A stretch of 30,234 nucleotides of DNA from NCBI GenBank assembly GCA_045644765.1, contig JAZRHM010000006.1, forward strand, positions 1 to 30,234, in the 5' to 3' direction. This DNA is from JAFTYO01 sp045644765. Its GTDB lineage: Bacteria; Pseudomonadota; Alphaproteobacteria; RF32; CAG-239. A program made the translations under genes and the position numbers. Of this stretch, positions 1 through 8,744 are shown piece by piece. Below the pieces are notes generated by a model. It saw only the letters and a list, made by a program, of their open reading frames with translations. It ran no database searches and was not told where the DNA came from. How positions within the stretch are numbered: the stretch's first letter is position 1; each line of letters begins with the position of its first letter.

Positions 1-1
1 C

Positions 2-919
2 CAAGCGCCGTCACTTAGTACAAACACAACGGTTGCAGTTGTAGATACGGTTATAGCACAAATCTTTGATAGAGATGTAACCATATCAACAGATATCAAC
101 TATGGTGCAGACACAACCGACTATATGGAAACATCAGACGGAGTAAACATCCATAACAACAAGAGCGTATGGGTTAAAACCTTTGGTTCAGATGATGATG
201 TAGAAGTTGATAACTTTAGCAACACAATCGATGCAGAATCATATGGTGTTGTCGGCGGAGTTGACAGTAAAGTCTTCAAGTATGACAACGGAGTTAAAGC
301 TGCATATGGTGTATATGGCGCATATGTTGGCGGAAAACAAAAATATAACGATAGCAAGATTGAGCAAAAGAGCGGCTATCTTGGTGTAAGCGCTGCGTTC
401 AGAAAGAGCAATCTGTTCTCAAACTTCACACTTAACGGTGGTTATATCACAAGTGAAGCAAACACCGCATGGGGTAAAGATAAGTTTGATACAAAGACCA
501 TCTCTGTTGCTAACAAAACAGGTATAGACATCAAAACACATAACAACTGGAAAATCACACCTGCGTTGTATGTGGCCTATACCGGTATGGATACCGAAGA
601 CTACACCAACAAAGCAGGCGTTAAGATGGAAAACGAGTTTTCTAACGTTATAACAATTGCGCCAGAACTCAAAGTAAGCAACCGCATCGGTAAAGACTTA
701 GACGGTTATGCAAAAGTAAGCTACAAGCATTATATCTATGATGCCGAAGTAAGAGCAGATGATGTTCTGTTAGAAGAAATGAGCGCCAAACCATATGTGG
801 AATACGGTTTCGGAGTTGAAAAGAACTGGGCTGATAAATCAGGTTATGCGGAAATCACCCGTCGCTCCGGCGGCCGTGAAGGTTGGAACATCAACCTCGG
901 CTTAAACTTTGATTTCTAA
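2..919 (+). CDS. Autotransporter C-terminal beta-barrel, 5' end outside window
   Basis: The frame is open from base 2 to the stop at 917-919, so this is the last 305 residues of a longer protein; the ATG at 125 is internal. About 30 residues of passenger end come first, followed by some 265 residues rich in alternating aromatic and polar strands (for example GYAKVSYKHYIYDAEV and KPYVEYGFGVEKNW). The protein ends in NLGLNFDF, with the terminal Phe that is typical of outer-membrane barrels recognised by the Bam complex. This fits the autotransporter beta-domain family, which inserts in the outer membrane and displays the passenger. Codons are richer in C-ending AAC and ATC than in most neighbours, which may mean high expression or different ancestry. 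The passenger and its function are not visible. The window ends inside another protein of this general kind. Confidence 0.85.
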   Translation, partial: QAPSLSTNTTVAVVDTVIAQIFDRDVTISTDINYGADTTDYMETSDGVNIHNNKSVWVKTFGSDDDVEVDNFSNTIDAESYGVVGGVDSKVFKYDNGVKAAYGVYGAYVGGKQKYNDSKIEQKSGYLGVSAAFRKSNLFSNFTLNGGYITSEANTAWGKDKFDTKTISVANKTGIDIKTHNNWKITPALYVAYTGMDTEDYTNKAGVKMENEFSNVITIAPELKVSNRIGKDLDGYAKVSYKHYIYDAEVRADDVLLEEMSAKPYVEYGFGVEKNWADKSGYAEITRRSGGREGWNINLGLNFDF

Positions 920-936
920 TCTAAGGTTAAAACACT

Positions 937-964
937 AAAAAGGCGATATTTTCTCGCCTTTTTT
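937..964 (+). terminator. Rho-independent terminator after autotransporter
   Basis: Arms AAAAGGCGA and TCGCCTTTT flank a 7-base loop (947-953) and run into T residues, 18 bases after the autotransporter stop. The A-rich left arm means it could also act on the other strand. Confidence 0.85.
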
Positions 965-1103
965 ATGGCGTATAATTTGAATATTGTAAAAATTTTTACG
1001 AGAAAAAAGGAATTATTTTAAAAAAATTTATTTATAAATTATGTGTTATGTAAACAATTATATATAAAAAATAAAAAAAATTATAAACAAATGAAAAAAG
1101 TTC

Positions 1104-1132
1104 TTGATTATTTTTTATTTATGGACTATGTG
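1104..1132 (+). promoter_or_regulatory. Possible promoter for tRNA-Leu
   Basis: TTGATT (1104-1109) and TATGTG (1127-1132) are separated by 17 bases and end about 20 bases before the mature tRNA. The surrounding stretch 965-1103 is almost pure A/T and holds no gene I can support. The match is moderate, and chance matches are common in such AT-rich DNA. Confidence 0.35.
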
Positions 1133-1152
1133 TAGTGTGTCTTATTTGTTGT

Positions 1153-1238
1153 GCGGTCGTGGCGGAATTGGTAGACGCGTAACGTTGAGGTCGTTATGAA
1201 CTAAGTTCGTGAAGGTTCAAGTCCTTTCGACCGCACCA
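1153..1238 (+). tRNA. tRNA-Leu (anticodon GAG)
   Basis: The 7-bp acceptor stem GCGGTCG (1153-1159) pairs with CGACCGC (1228-1234), followed by A and an encoded CCA (1236-1238). The anticodon stem TAACG/CGTTA encloses the loop TTGAGGT, giving anticodon GAG at 1187-1189, which reads CUC and CUU. A long variable arm (GAAC-TAA-GTTC) and a T loop TTCAAGT fit a class II leucine tRNA. It lies 49 bases before the corA-like gene. Confidence 0.95.
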
Positions 1239-1287
1239 TAAAAACTCTTTTTTAATCATCAAAATTTATTTATAAAAGGAGGCCGCT

Positions 1288-2241
1288 ATGTTAAGAATCT
1301 ATAAATCGGAAAATGGCGGTAAGTTAGTTAAGCTTAAAAAAAATAAGGTTGCTTCTCTTTCTTGGTATAATATGATAAATCCGAGTATTGAAGAGATGGA
1401 AAAAGTTTCTGATCAATTAAAGCTCGATTTTGATATGGTTAAAAATGCTCTTGACTTAGATGAGCGCTCCAGAGTGGAGTTTGAAGATAATGTTTTGTCT
1501 TTAATTGTGAATTTACCTCTTTTAGATGATGATGGAAAGTTTGATACACTTCCTTGCGGTATGTTTTTTACTAAACATAACTTTGTAACTATATGTTCAA
1601 GGGATAATCGTATTTTGAGTTCGTTTAATAAAAATACGGCAAAAACCTTTGATACCAGAGAACGTGGACGCTTTTTGTTAAGTATATTATCAAAATGCAC
1701 GCAATATTACTTAAAATATTTGGCTATTATCAATCAGAAAACAGAAGAAATTGAATATTCCCTTCGAAAAACCACAAAAAATAAGGCTTTGTTTAAGTTA
1801 ATAGAAATTCAAAAATCTTTGGTATATTTTACAACTGCCTTAAAAGATAACCATTTGGTTTTGCTTAAAATTTTACGCATGATTAATTCACCGGCTTTAG
1901 CAAAGGTTATAAAATTTACAGAAGATGACATAGATTTATTGGAAGATGTTATTGTTGAAAATAAGCAAGCTATAGAAATGGTTGATATGCATCGTTCTAT
2001 TCTGGAAGGCATGATGGATGGATTTGCATCAATTATTAATAATAATTTGAATTTGGTAATGAAATTTTTGGCTGCAATTACAATTATACTTTCGATTCCT
2101 ACTATGTTTGCAAGTTTTTGGGGAATGAATGTTCCTGTCCCCGGTGCTGCTTATGAGCACGGATTTTTAATTGTTGTAGCTCTTTCCGTTTTAGCTACTA
2201 TCTTTGTTATTATATTCTTTAGAAAAAAAGGTATGTTTTAA
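1288..2241 (+). CDS. corA: CorA-family magnesium/divalent cation channel
   Basis: This 317-residue protein fits the CorA family, homopentameric inner-membrane channels for Mg2+ (sometimes Co2+ or Ni2+). Residues 1-250 form the soluble, charged, largely helical cytoplasmic funnel. Two membrane helices follow at about 258-277 and 291-312, and the signature GMN (279-281) sits right after the first. The context is WGMNVPVPG rather than the classic YGMNF, as in many divergent CorA proteins, so ion selectivity is not certain. A basic tail (FRKKGMF) follows the second helix, as expected for a cytoplasmic C-terminus. The start is fixed by a strong AAGGAGG at 1276-1282. It stands alone between tRNA-Leu and a small membrane protein, and I see no riboswitch in the 49-base leader. 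Confidence 0.9.
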   Translation: MLRIYKSENGGKLVKLKKNKVASLSWYNMINPSIEEMEKVSDQLKLDFDMVKNALDLDERSRVEFEDNVLSLIVNLPLLDDDGKFDTLPCGMFFTKHNFVTICSRDNRILSSFNKNTAKTFDTRERGRFLLSILSKCTQYYLKYLAIINQKTEEIEYSLRKTTKNKALFKLIEIQKSLVYFTTALKDNHLVLLKILRMINSPALAKVIKFTEDDIDLLEDVIVENKQAIEMVDMHRSILEGMMDGFASIINNNLNLVMKFLAAITIILSIPTMFASFWGMNVPVPGAAYEHGFLIVVALSVLATIFVIIFFRKKGMF

Positions 2242-2316
2242 AAATTAATCATTCTTGAAAAGAAAAAAGCTATTCTTATATCAAAAAAATAATTTTTGTA
2301 TAGGAAGGAGTTTATT

Positions 2317-2622
2317 ATGGAAGCTTTTTTATTTATAGCCTTATTTTTTATTTATATCTTAACCGCATTTACCATTCCGGTAAAAATTGTTAAAAGAGTG
2401 TGGATTTTGGCTTATGTGGCGTCTTTTATTATAACGGCTATATCAATCATGTTTATAAGCAGTTCAAAACAAACAGTATTAATGCAAGAAAGCGAATTAA
2501 ATTGGTATTATTTTTTATATTTATTTGGTTCTATGTCTGTTATTCTAGGCATAATAAATATTTGGATATATCGTAAAGATCTACTGCAAATATTTTCCTC
2601 TCAAGATGATATAGAAGGTTAA
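2317..2622 (+). CDS. Small inner-membrane protein, unknown function
   Basis: I do not recognise this 101-residue protein. It has three hydrophobic segments (about residues 1-18, 28-47 and 64-84) and a polar, acidic C-terminal tail ending DDIEG. I chose the ATG at 2317 because GGAAGGAG (2303-2310) lies just before it; an upstream TTG at 2296 would place that ribosome site inside the gene. It follows corA by 75 bases and may be cotranscribed with it. Its stop overlaps the stop of the opposing gene in a shared TTAA (2619-2622). No cysteine or charged motif points to a role. Confidence 0.7.
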   Translation: MEAFLFIALFFIYILTAFTIPVKIVKRVWILAYVASFIITAISIMFISSSKQTVLMQESELNWYYFLYLFGSMSVILGIINIWIYRKDLLQIFSSQDDIEG

Positions 2623-5297
2623 ATCATAAAATTTCGGATAGTTTTTTCTAATTCAGTATCTTTTATAATGTTTGGTAAAACAATACCTTTATTTGTGTTT
2701 ATGGTATATAAAACATAAATAGGAATATCATAACGATTATATGAGTTTATATATTTAAGTATTTGAGGAGAAACATAAGGTGTTTTTATTGATATGTATT
2801 CTAAGTTATAATTTTTCTTCAGACGTTCAATAGAATAACTATTGAATGTTATAATTTCATTTAATCTTGCGGTGTAGCTCCAATTTGGAGTAATGGAAAC
2901 CAAAATGTTTTTATTTTGCCTTAATAAGTTATCAATTTGTTCTTGGGTTGGTAGAATAGGGGTGTGATTTAATTTTAACACAACTTTTTCATCTATTTTT
3001 GATATAAACAATACTGTAAATAGAGTAGCTAATATTAAAACTATATTTTCCGTAACAAACTTCTTTTTATCGCTTAAATTCGTTTTATATAAAGCCTCAA
3101 TGAAATTGAAAAAATATTTGTACAATAAAATAGCAATGATAAAAATAATTACGATTTTTATTATAGATGTAAAAGTTATTTGCAACACAAATAGCCCTAT
3201 TAAATATACTAAGCTAATTAATGTAACATATTTTTTTATAACAGATATCCATTGATTGCTTTCTGCACTTTGACTTATTTTGGTAATTTTTTTTTGCCAT
3301 AATGCAATCAGTAAATATGGAGTAATTACCCCTATGATGGTTGATAAAATAAATATTAAAGACAATTTAGGGTCGTGTATATTTGTATAAGTAAAATTTT
3401 GAGCTAAATATGGTATACAGGAAAAAGGAATATACAAAACAATTATAATTCCAAATAAAATAGCCTTAAGCTTAAGATGTCGTTGCATAATTGTTTGTTT
3501 GTATTTTAATGAAAGATATAAAACTAAACAAATAATCGTGCAGCAACTAAGATAAAGAGTGTTACTATACTGTGATCCCCAATATATGTCTATATTGAAA
3601 AATCTGATATATATGTAGCTTAATATACTTGATAATACAGCAGTGGCTGATATTATTAAATGATAAACACATTTTTTTCTAGGAGCTCCTTTGACGTTAA
3701 TAAACCCTAATGATAAAAGTAATATCATTAAACCAATCGGCATAATGTTGAATAATAAGCCTGAAATATATGATATAGCAATAAAATCGCTAATATTTTT
3801 TATCTTTTTGTGTTCTACGGAATACGTATTGAGATTTATTTTTTTTCTAAAATAAGAATGCCCGTTAAGCTTTACTGTGATTGTAAGCGGTTTATTTATT
3901 AAGCTTTTTTGGTTAGATAACGGGATAACAGAAACATATATTTTGTTATCATTCATATTAACTTGAGGAGCTGAAAATGTTGTAAACTCATCATCTTCGA
4001 TAAGAATGCTGAAGTTTTTAGGATTTTCTTTATGAGAAAAAGTAAGATTTATTTTTTTGGCTGTTTCGCCATCTGCATTCAAATCAATATATGCATTATC
4101 TAAAATTATAGAATTATTTTCTTCCGTTGGAAGATTATAATAGCTTTGTCTGATAAAATTTTTAATAGATGAAGAATTATTATCATGTCCTTTTTCAATA
4201 TAAAGCGGAGCTGTTATCTCTCTTTGGACACAATCCAAACGGATATCACAATCTTGAAAAGTTATTTTGGTATTAAAAAATACATCCTCATTTGGATCTA
4301 TTGTTTCAATTAAAACAGGAAACATGAAATCATCAGAATATGCGAATATCATTTTATCATCAATAGCAGGTATAGATAACGGATAAAATACTTCGTATGA
4401 TTTTATATTATGGGTTTCAGTTAAAGTAATTTGTGGTTTTAAAAGTTCTTTTGATAAACTGTTAGCGAGCATAAATCTATGAATTGGAGTGTTTATATGT
4501 AAACCAACAATGATTTTTGTTGAATTATATATTTGACTAAGTTCTGATATACTTCTTACTTTGAAATTATCTTGTTCTACCCATTTGCCTATGCCGGCAT
4601 TTCCAACAAACGGATTAGGTAAATCAATGCCATAAGAAGGAATTTTTGATAATTCGATTTTATTTAGCATGTATTTGAATTTTTCATAATCAGTTTTGTT
4701 TTCCTTATCTGATAATTTTCTTAAATGATAAGCTTCCATGGCTTTGATATCTTTGGGATTGTCGCTATAGCTGACAACTTTTTTAAAATCATCAATAACA
4801 GCAAATGAACCTTCTTGTGTCGGAATATAATCTACTGTTCCTAAAATGGCATATTCATCATCGTCAACCAATAAGGGTGGTTCTTCTGGCACTGCCATTT
4901 CTATTGCTAAATCGGTATACTTCTTTTTTCCCCAACGATATGTTTTAACTGCTTTTCGTATAAGATTTGTTCTATCAATTACTTCTTCAGGTGATAACTC
5001 TGGAAAAATTATTTCTACATCCTCACTGAAATCATATTCAATTGCGTCATTTTTATATTTTGAATCAAAATAGTAAGCTATAGCAAATAAACGTCCGGAT
5101 GAGGTATTGTCTTTCTTGTCTAAAATTTGTTTAAACACAATCGGATGAGGTAAATTTAGTGCGCTTTTAAACTCTGCCGATGTATATTTTTTTTCTTCTT
5201 CTTCTTCAACAAAATCATTATCGACTGATGAAGCATTTACAGTCAGAATATTGAAAGTTATAAGTAAAAAAACTATATTTTTAAATAAAGTAATCAT
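2619..5297 (-). CDS. ScsB/DsbD-like membrane protein without thioredoxin cysteines
   Basis: This 892-residue protein has the ScsB/DsbD layout: signal peptide (1-22), a long periplasmic region, a multi-helix membrane domain (about 505-770) and a C-terminal thioredoxin-like domain (about 785-892). The periplasmic part carries Cys350 and Cys356 in a CDIRLDC context, like the C-x5-C of the DsbD alpha domain. FNIMPIGLMILLLSLGF (516-532) matches the family's LNLMPC first helix, but Ile521 replaces the redox Cys. TPYLLIALW (659-667) matches another family helix. In the thioredoxin domain, WCxxC becomes WSYTA (806-810), while the family pattern near YDIPIYVLY is kept. The family passes electrons from cytoplasmic thioredoxin to periplasmic thiols; without these cysteines that relay should not work. 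Cys627 in FSCIPYL may be a remnant. It is longer than usual (about 600-750), with an extra acidic N-terminal region. It has no obvious partner gene. Confidence 0.75.
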   Translation of the reverse strand: MITLFKNIVFLLITFNILTVNASSVDNDFVEEEEEKKYTSAEFKSALNLPHPIVFKQILDKKDNTSSGRLFAIAYYFDSKYKNDAIEYDFSEDVEIIFPELSPEEVIDRTNLIRKAVKTYRWGKKKYTDLAIEMAVPEEPPLLVDDDEYAILGTVDYIPTQEGSFAVIDDFKKVVSYSDNPKDIKAMEAYHLRKLSDKENKTDYEKFKYMLNKIELSKIPSYGIDLPNPFVGNAGIGKWVEQDNFKVRSISELSQIYNSTKIIVGLHINTPIHRFMLANSLSKELLKPQITLTETHNIKSYEVFYPLSIPAIDDKMIFAYSDDFMFPVLIETIDPNEDVFFNTKITFQDCDIRLDCVQREITAPLYIEKGHDNNSSSIKNFIRQSYYNLPTEENNSIILDNAYIDLNADGETAKKINLTFSHKENPKNFSILIEDDEFTTFSAPQVNMNDNKIYVSVIPLSNQKSLINKPLTITVKLNGHSYFRKKINLNTYSVEHKKIKNISDFIAISYISGLLFNIMPIGLMILLLSLGFINVKGAPRKKCVYHLIISATAVLSSILSYIYIRFFNIDIYWGSQYSNTLYLSCCTIICLVLYLSLKYKQTIMQRHLKLKAILFGIIIVLYIPFSCIPYLAQNFTYTNIHDPKLSLIFILSTIIGVITPYLLIALWQKKITKISQSAESNQWISVIKKYVTLISLVYLIGLFVLQITFTSIIKIVIIFIIAILLYKYFFNFIEALYKTNLSDKKKFVTENIVLILATLFTVLFISKIDEKVVLKLNHTPILPTQEQIDNLLRQNKNILVSITPNWSYTARLNEIITFNSYSIERLKKNYNLEYISIKTPYVSPQILKYINSYNRYDIPIYVLYTINTNKGIVLPNIIKDTELEKTIRNFMI

Positions 5298-5389
5298 GAT
5301 TTTATATAAAAAAGTATTTATTTATTTTATTTTCATGATATAATAATAAAGTTGAATAAACAAATATAATTTTAGGATATATACAACAA

Positions 5390-5959
5390 ATGATACAAAA
5401 TGATAACAAATTTTTGATCGGAAAATGTTTAGTGGCGACACCTGATGTGGAAGATGAGATTTTTGCCAATGCTGTGGTTTATGTCTGTTCACATGGAAAA
5501 GATGGCGCTATGGGCTTTGTTGTGAATCGTAAATTAAAAGATTTTTCATTTACGGATTTGGCAATTAAATTGCCAATAAATCCCAGTATTAATTTAGAAA
5601 ATATGTTTTTGTATCAAGGAGGACCGCTTGAGAAAATAAGAGGTTTTGTTTTACACAGCTCCGAATATTTTAAACCCGGCACATTGAAAATAGGTCCTGA
5701 AATTGCTGTTTCTTCGTCTTTAGACGTGCTAACCGATATTGCTTATGGTTTGGGCCCTAAAAATAATTTAATAGCGTTGGGATATTCCGGTTGGGAACCT
5801 TATCAACTGGAAAAAGAGATAAAATATAATAAATGGTTTGTTACAGATGCTAGTAAAGAACTGTTGTTTAATACTCCGGATGATTTAAAATGGGAACGCG
5901 CTTTAGATGAAACAGGAATAGATTTTTCGCGTTATATTAATATTACAGGATTTGCTTAG
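5390..5959 (+). CDS. yqgE: YqgE/AlgH family protein (UPF0301)
   Basis: The 189 residues match the YqgE/AlgH family across their length: the N-terminal GKCLVATPDVEDEIFANAVV, then GAMGFVVNRKL, then YQGGPLEKIRGFVLHS, and ALGYSGWEPYQLEKEI near the end. The length is typical. The family is a small cytoplasmic protein with a conserved fold but no settled biochemical role; it was linked to alginate regulation in Pseudomonas. An AGGA lies about a dozen bases before the ATG. It is transcribed divergently from the ScsB-like gene and precedes dnaK, which has its own promoter. Confidence 0.93.
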   Translation: MIQNDNKFLIGKCLVATPDVEDEIFANAVVYVCSHGKDGAMGFVVNRKLKDFSFTDLAIKLPINPSINLENMFLYQGGPLEKIRGFVLHSSEYFKPGTLKIGPEIAVSSSLDVLTDIAYGLGPKNNLIALGYSGWEPYQLEKEIKYNKWFVTDASKELLFNTPDDLKWERALDETGIDFSRYINITGFA

Positions 5960-6001
5960 AAATTTATTTTCAATATTTTTTTCAAAAAAAATGTTTTGCC
6001 C

Positions 6002-6030
6002 CTTGCTTAAATAAAAATTGCTACCTATAT
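6002..6030 (+). promoter_or_regulatory. RpoH (sigma-32) type heat-shock promoter of dnaK
   Basis: CTTG (6002-6005, within CCCTTGC) is followed after 18 bases by CCTATAT (6024-6030). This fits the alphaproteobacterial heat-shock promoter form CTTG-N17/18-CYTATNT. It lies 46 bases before the dnaK start and after the yqgE stop. Confidence 0.75.
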
Positions 6031-6076
6031 AACTTTCTAGAAAAAGGTTTAAAATATTAAAATAAGGATTTTATAC

Positions 6077-7975
6077 ATGAGTAATAAAGTTATAGGTATC
6101 GACTTAGGAACCACCAATTCTTGCTTTGCAGTTATGGAAGGTGGGGAAGCAAAAGTTTTGGAAAACTCTGAAGGCGCAAGAACAACACCTTCGATGGTCG
6201 CTTTTACAGATGCTGAACGATTGGTTGGAGCTGCGGCAAAACGTCAGGCAGTTACAAACCCTGAAAACACTTTGTTTGCCATTAAACGCTTAATTGGACG
6301 TCGTTTTGATTCTGCTGAAGTTCAAAAAGACAGAGCAACAGCACCATTTAAAATTGTTCAAGGAGATAATGGTGATGCTTGGGTAGAAGTTAAAGGTGAA
6401 AAATATGCTCCTTCACAAGTTTCTGCTATTGTTTTGCAAAAAATTAAAGAATATGCTGAGAGTTATTTAGGTGAAAAAATTGAAAAAGCAGTTATTACTG
6501 TTCCTGCTTATTTTAATGACTCTCAACGTCAAGCTACAAAAGATGCCGGAAAAATTGCCGGTCTTGATGTGTTGCGTATCATAAATGAACCTACTGCTGC
6601 TGCACTTGCTTATGGTATGGATAAGAAAGCTACAGGAACAATTGCAGTTTATGACCTTGGTGGTGGTACATTTGATATTTCTATTTTGGAAATCGGCGAT
6701 GGCGTTTTTGAAGTTAAATCTACAAACGGTGATACATTCTTAGGTGGTGAAGACTTTGACCAAAGAATAGTAAATTTCTTGGCAGATGAGTTTAAAAAAG
6801 AATCCGGAATTGATTTGAAAAATGACCGTTTAGCATTACAACGTTTGAAAGAAGCAGCAGAAAAAGCAAAAATTGAACTTTCATCTGCAACACAAACAGA
6901 TGTTAACTTACCATTTATCACAGCTGATGCTACAGGTCCTAAACACTTAAATATCAAGATGACACGCGCTAAACTTGAAGCATTAGTTGATGATTTAATT
7001 GACCGCACGGTTGAACCATGTCGCAAAGCTCTTGCAGATGCCGGTTTAGGAGCTTCTGAAATAAGTGAGGTAATCTTGGTCGGTGGTATGACACGTATGC
7101 CAAAAGTACAAGAAAAAGTTAAAGAGATTTTTGGTAAGGAGCCTCATAAAGGTGTGAACCCTGATGAAGTTGTTGCAGTTGGTGCCGCAATTCAAGGTGG
7201 TGTTTTAATGGGTGATGTTAAAGACGTATTACTCTTAGATGTTACCCCATTGTCACTCGGTATTGAAACATTAGGTGGTGTATTTACTCGTTTGATTGAT
7301 AGAAATACAACAATTCCTACTCGTAAATCTCAAGTGTTTTCTACTGCTGAAGATGGTCAAACAGCTGTTACTATCAGAGTGTTCCAAGGTGAACGTGAAA
7401 TTGCAGCTCACAACAAACTTTTGGGTCAGTTTGATTTAGTTGGTATCCCTCCGGCACCTCGTGGTATGCCTCAAATTGAAGTTACTTTTGATATCGATGC
7501 TAACGGTATTGTAAACGTATCAGCAAAAGATAAGGCTACAAACAAAGAGCAAGTTATCAGAATTCAGGCTTCGGGCGGTTTATCAGATGCTGATATTGAA
7601 AAAATGGTTAAAGATGCAGAAGCAAATGCCGAAGCAGATAAAAAGAAAAAAGAAGAAGTAGAAACCAGAAATCATGCAGAAGCTTTAATGCATTCAACAG
7701 AAAAAACATTAAAAGAAAATGCTGATAAAATTTCTACATCTGACAAAGAAGCTATTGAAAAAGCAATTGAAGCATTAAAAACAGCTTTAGATGGTACAGA
7801 TACAGCTGCTATCAAAGAAAAAAGCGATGCTTTAATGCAAGCTTCGTTAAAATTAGGTGAAGCGATGTATAAGGCGCAAAGTGAAGCTAATCCGTCGGAT
7901 ACAACAGCTTCGGGTGCAAATACAACAGGAACTGATGAAAAAGTTGTAGATGCTGATTATGAAGAAGTTAAATAG
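6077..7975 (+). CDS. dnaK: Chaperone DnaK (Hsp70)
   Basis: A full-length 632-residue Hsp70 that folds and protects proteins in the cytoplasm by ATP-driven cycles with DnaJ and GrpE. The nucleotide-binding domain begins IGIDLGTTNSCFAVMEGG and contains VYDLGGGTFDISILEIG and ILVGGMTRMPKVQ. The linker DVLLLDVTPLSLGIET leads into the substrate-binding domain (about 390-505) and a helical lid. The tail ends DADYEEVK, close to the EEVK tail of proteobacterial DnaK. AAGGA precedes the ATG by 10 bases. It appears monocistronic: an RpoH-type promoter is in front and a strong terminator behind. The usual alphaproteobacterial partner dnaJ is absent downstream, where a flavodoxin gene lies instead. Confidence 0.98.
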   Translation: MSNKVIGIDLGTTNSCFAVMEGGEAKVLENSEGARTTPSMVAFTDAERLVGAAAKRQAVTNPENTLFAIKRLIGRRFDSAEVQKDRATAPFKIVQGDNGDAWVEVKGEKYAPSQVSAIVLQKIKEYAESYLGEKIEKAVITVPAYFNDSQRQATKDAGKIAGLDVLRIINEPTAAALAYGMDKKATGTIAVYDLGGGTFDISILEIGDGVFEVKSTNGDTFLGGEDFDQRIVNFLADEFKKESGIDLKNDRLALQRLKEAAEKAKIELSSATQTDVNLPFITADATGPKHLNIKMTRAKLEALVDDLIDRTVEPCRKALADAGLGASEISEVILVGGMTRMPKVQEKVKEIFGKEPHKGVNPDEVVAVGAAIQGGVLMGDVKDVLLLDVTPLSLGIETLGGVFTRLIDRNTTIPTRKSQVFSTAEDGQTAVTIRVFQGEREIAAHNKLLGQFDLVGIPPAPRGMPQIEVTFDIDANGIVNVSAKDKATNKEQVIRIQASGGLSDADIEKMVKDAEANAEADKKKKEEVETRNHAEALMHSTEKTLKENADKISTSDKEAIEKAIEALKTALDGTDTAAIKEKSDALMQASLKLGEAMYKAQSEANPSDTTASGANTTGTDEKVVDADYEEVK

Positions 7976-7996
7976 TTTAATTTAACTGAATATAAT

Positions 7997-8034
7997 TCCC
8001 CTTAATTTCGTCAGACTTTAAGGGGATTTTTTTT
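7997..8034 (+). terminator. Rho-independent terminator after dnaK
   Basis: TCCCCTTAA (7997-8005) pairs with TTAAGGGGA (8018-8026) and is followed by a run of eight T. It lies 22 bases after the dnaK stop and separates it from the flavodoxin gene. Confidence 0.9.
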
Positions 8035-8049
8035 AGTTTAGGAGGTAAT

Positions 8050-8667
8050 ATGTTTAAGTTTTTAATATCAATTGTCGGATTGGTTTTGTTAATAAGTTTG
8101 ATTATATCTGGATTGCATCTTTTGCGTGTCGCTTATAAAAATAAAAAAGAACTTTCACAATTTGCCGATAAAAAGATTGTTTACAACAATAATTTAGGAA
8201 AAGTTTTGATTGTGTATTATTCTTTAGGGGGGAATACCAAGCAAATTGCCGAAAATATTGCTAAAAAAATAAATGCAGAGTTGTTTGAAATTAAAACTTT
8301 GGATAAAATAAAATTGGGGTTGCCATTTTATCTTGAAATAAAAAAACAATTAAATAGTAAAAAATATCAAAAAATAGAAGAAAAAATGCCTGATTTTGCA
8401 AAATATGATACCATATTTGTGGGTTTTCCGGTTTGGTGGTATACTATTGCAACCCCTGTTTTGGCATTTTTGCAAAAAGCCAATTTTATGAATAAAACAA
8501 CAATTCCGTTTTCAACACAAGGCAGTAATTACGGTACGTCTTTTACAGATTTTGATAAGATGGCAAAAAATGCTAAAATAGGTAAGAGTGCATCTTTTAA
8601 TAATATTGCTGCAAAATATGATAAAGAATTAGATAATAAAATAAATAACTGGTTAAATAATATTTAG
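8050..8667 (+). CDS. Membrane-anchored flavodoxin-like protein
   Basis: The 205 residues start with one hydrophobic helix (about 3-25) followed by basic residues (RVAYKNKK), so the protein is probably tethered to the inner membrane with its domain in the cytoplasm. The domain begins at about residue 51. VLIVYYSLGGNTKQIAENIA matches the FMN phosphate-binding loop of flavodoxins, and IFVGFPVWWYTIATPV matches the second FMN-binding loop with its aromatic residues. STQGSNYGTSF is the third loop region seen in flavodoxin-like proteins. The family carries electrons or acts as a small NAD(P)H-dependent FMN reductase; the substrate is unknown. AGGAGG (8040-8045) fixes the start. It sits between the dnaK terminator and an esterase gene 77 bases downstream. 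Confidence 0.88.
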   Translation: MFKFLISIVGLVLLISLIISGLHLLRVAYKNKKELSQFADKKIVYNNNLGKVLIVYYSLGGNTKQIAENIAKKINAELFEIKTLDKIKLGLPFYLEIKKQLNSKKYQKIEEKMPDFAKYDTIFVGFPVWWYTIATPVLAFLQKANFMNKTTIPFSTQGSNYGTSFTDFDKMAKNAKIGKSASFNNIAAKYDKELDNKINNWLNNI

Positions 8668-8744
8668 CAAACTCAAAGCTCTTTTTAATGAATTTTAAAT
8701 ATTATTAATATAAACAGGTATAAATTATGTAAAAGGAGCATTAG

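Noticed and set aside
6649..7026. 125-residue minus-strand frame inside dnaK
   Set aside because: It is the antisense of conserved DnaK coding sequence and has no start signal or recognisable protein features.
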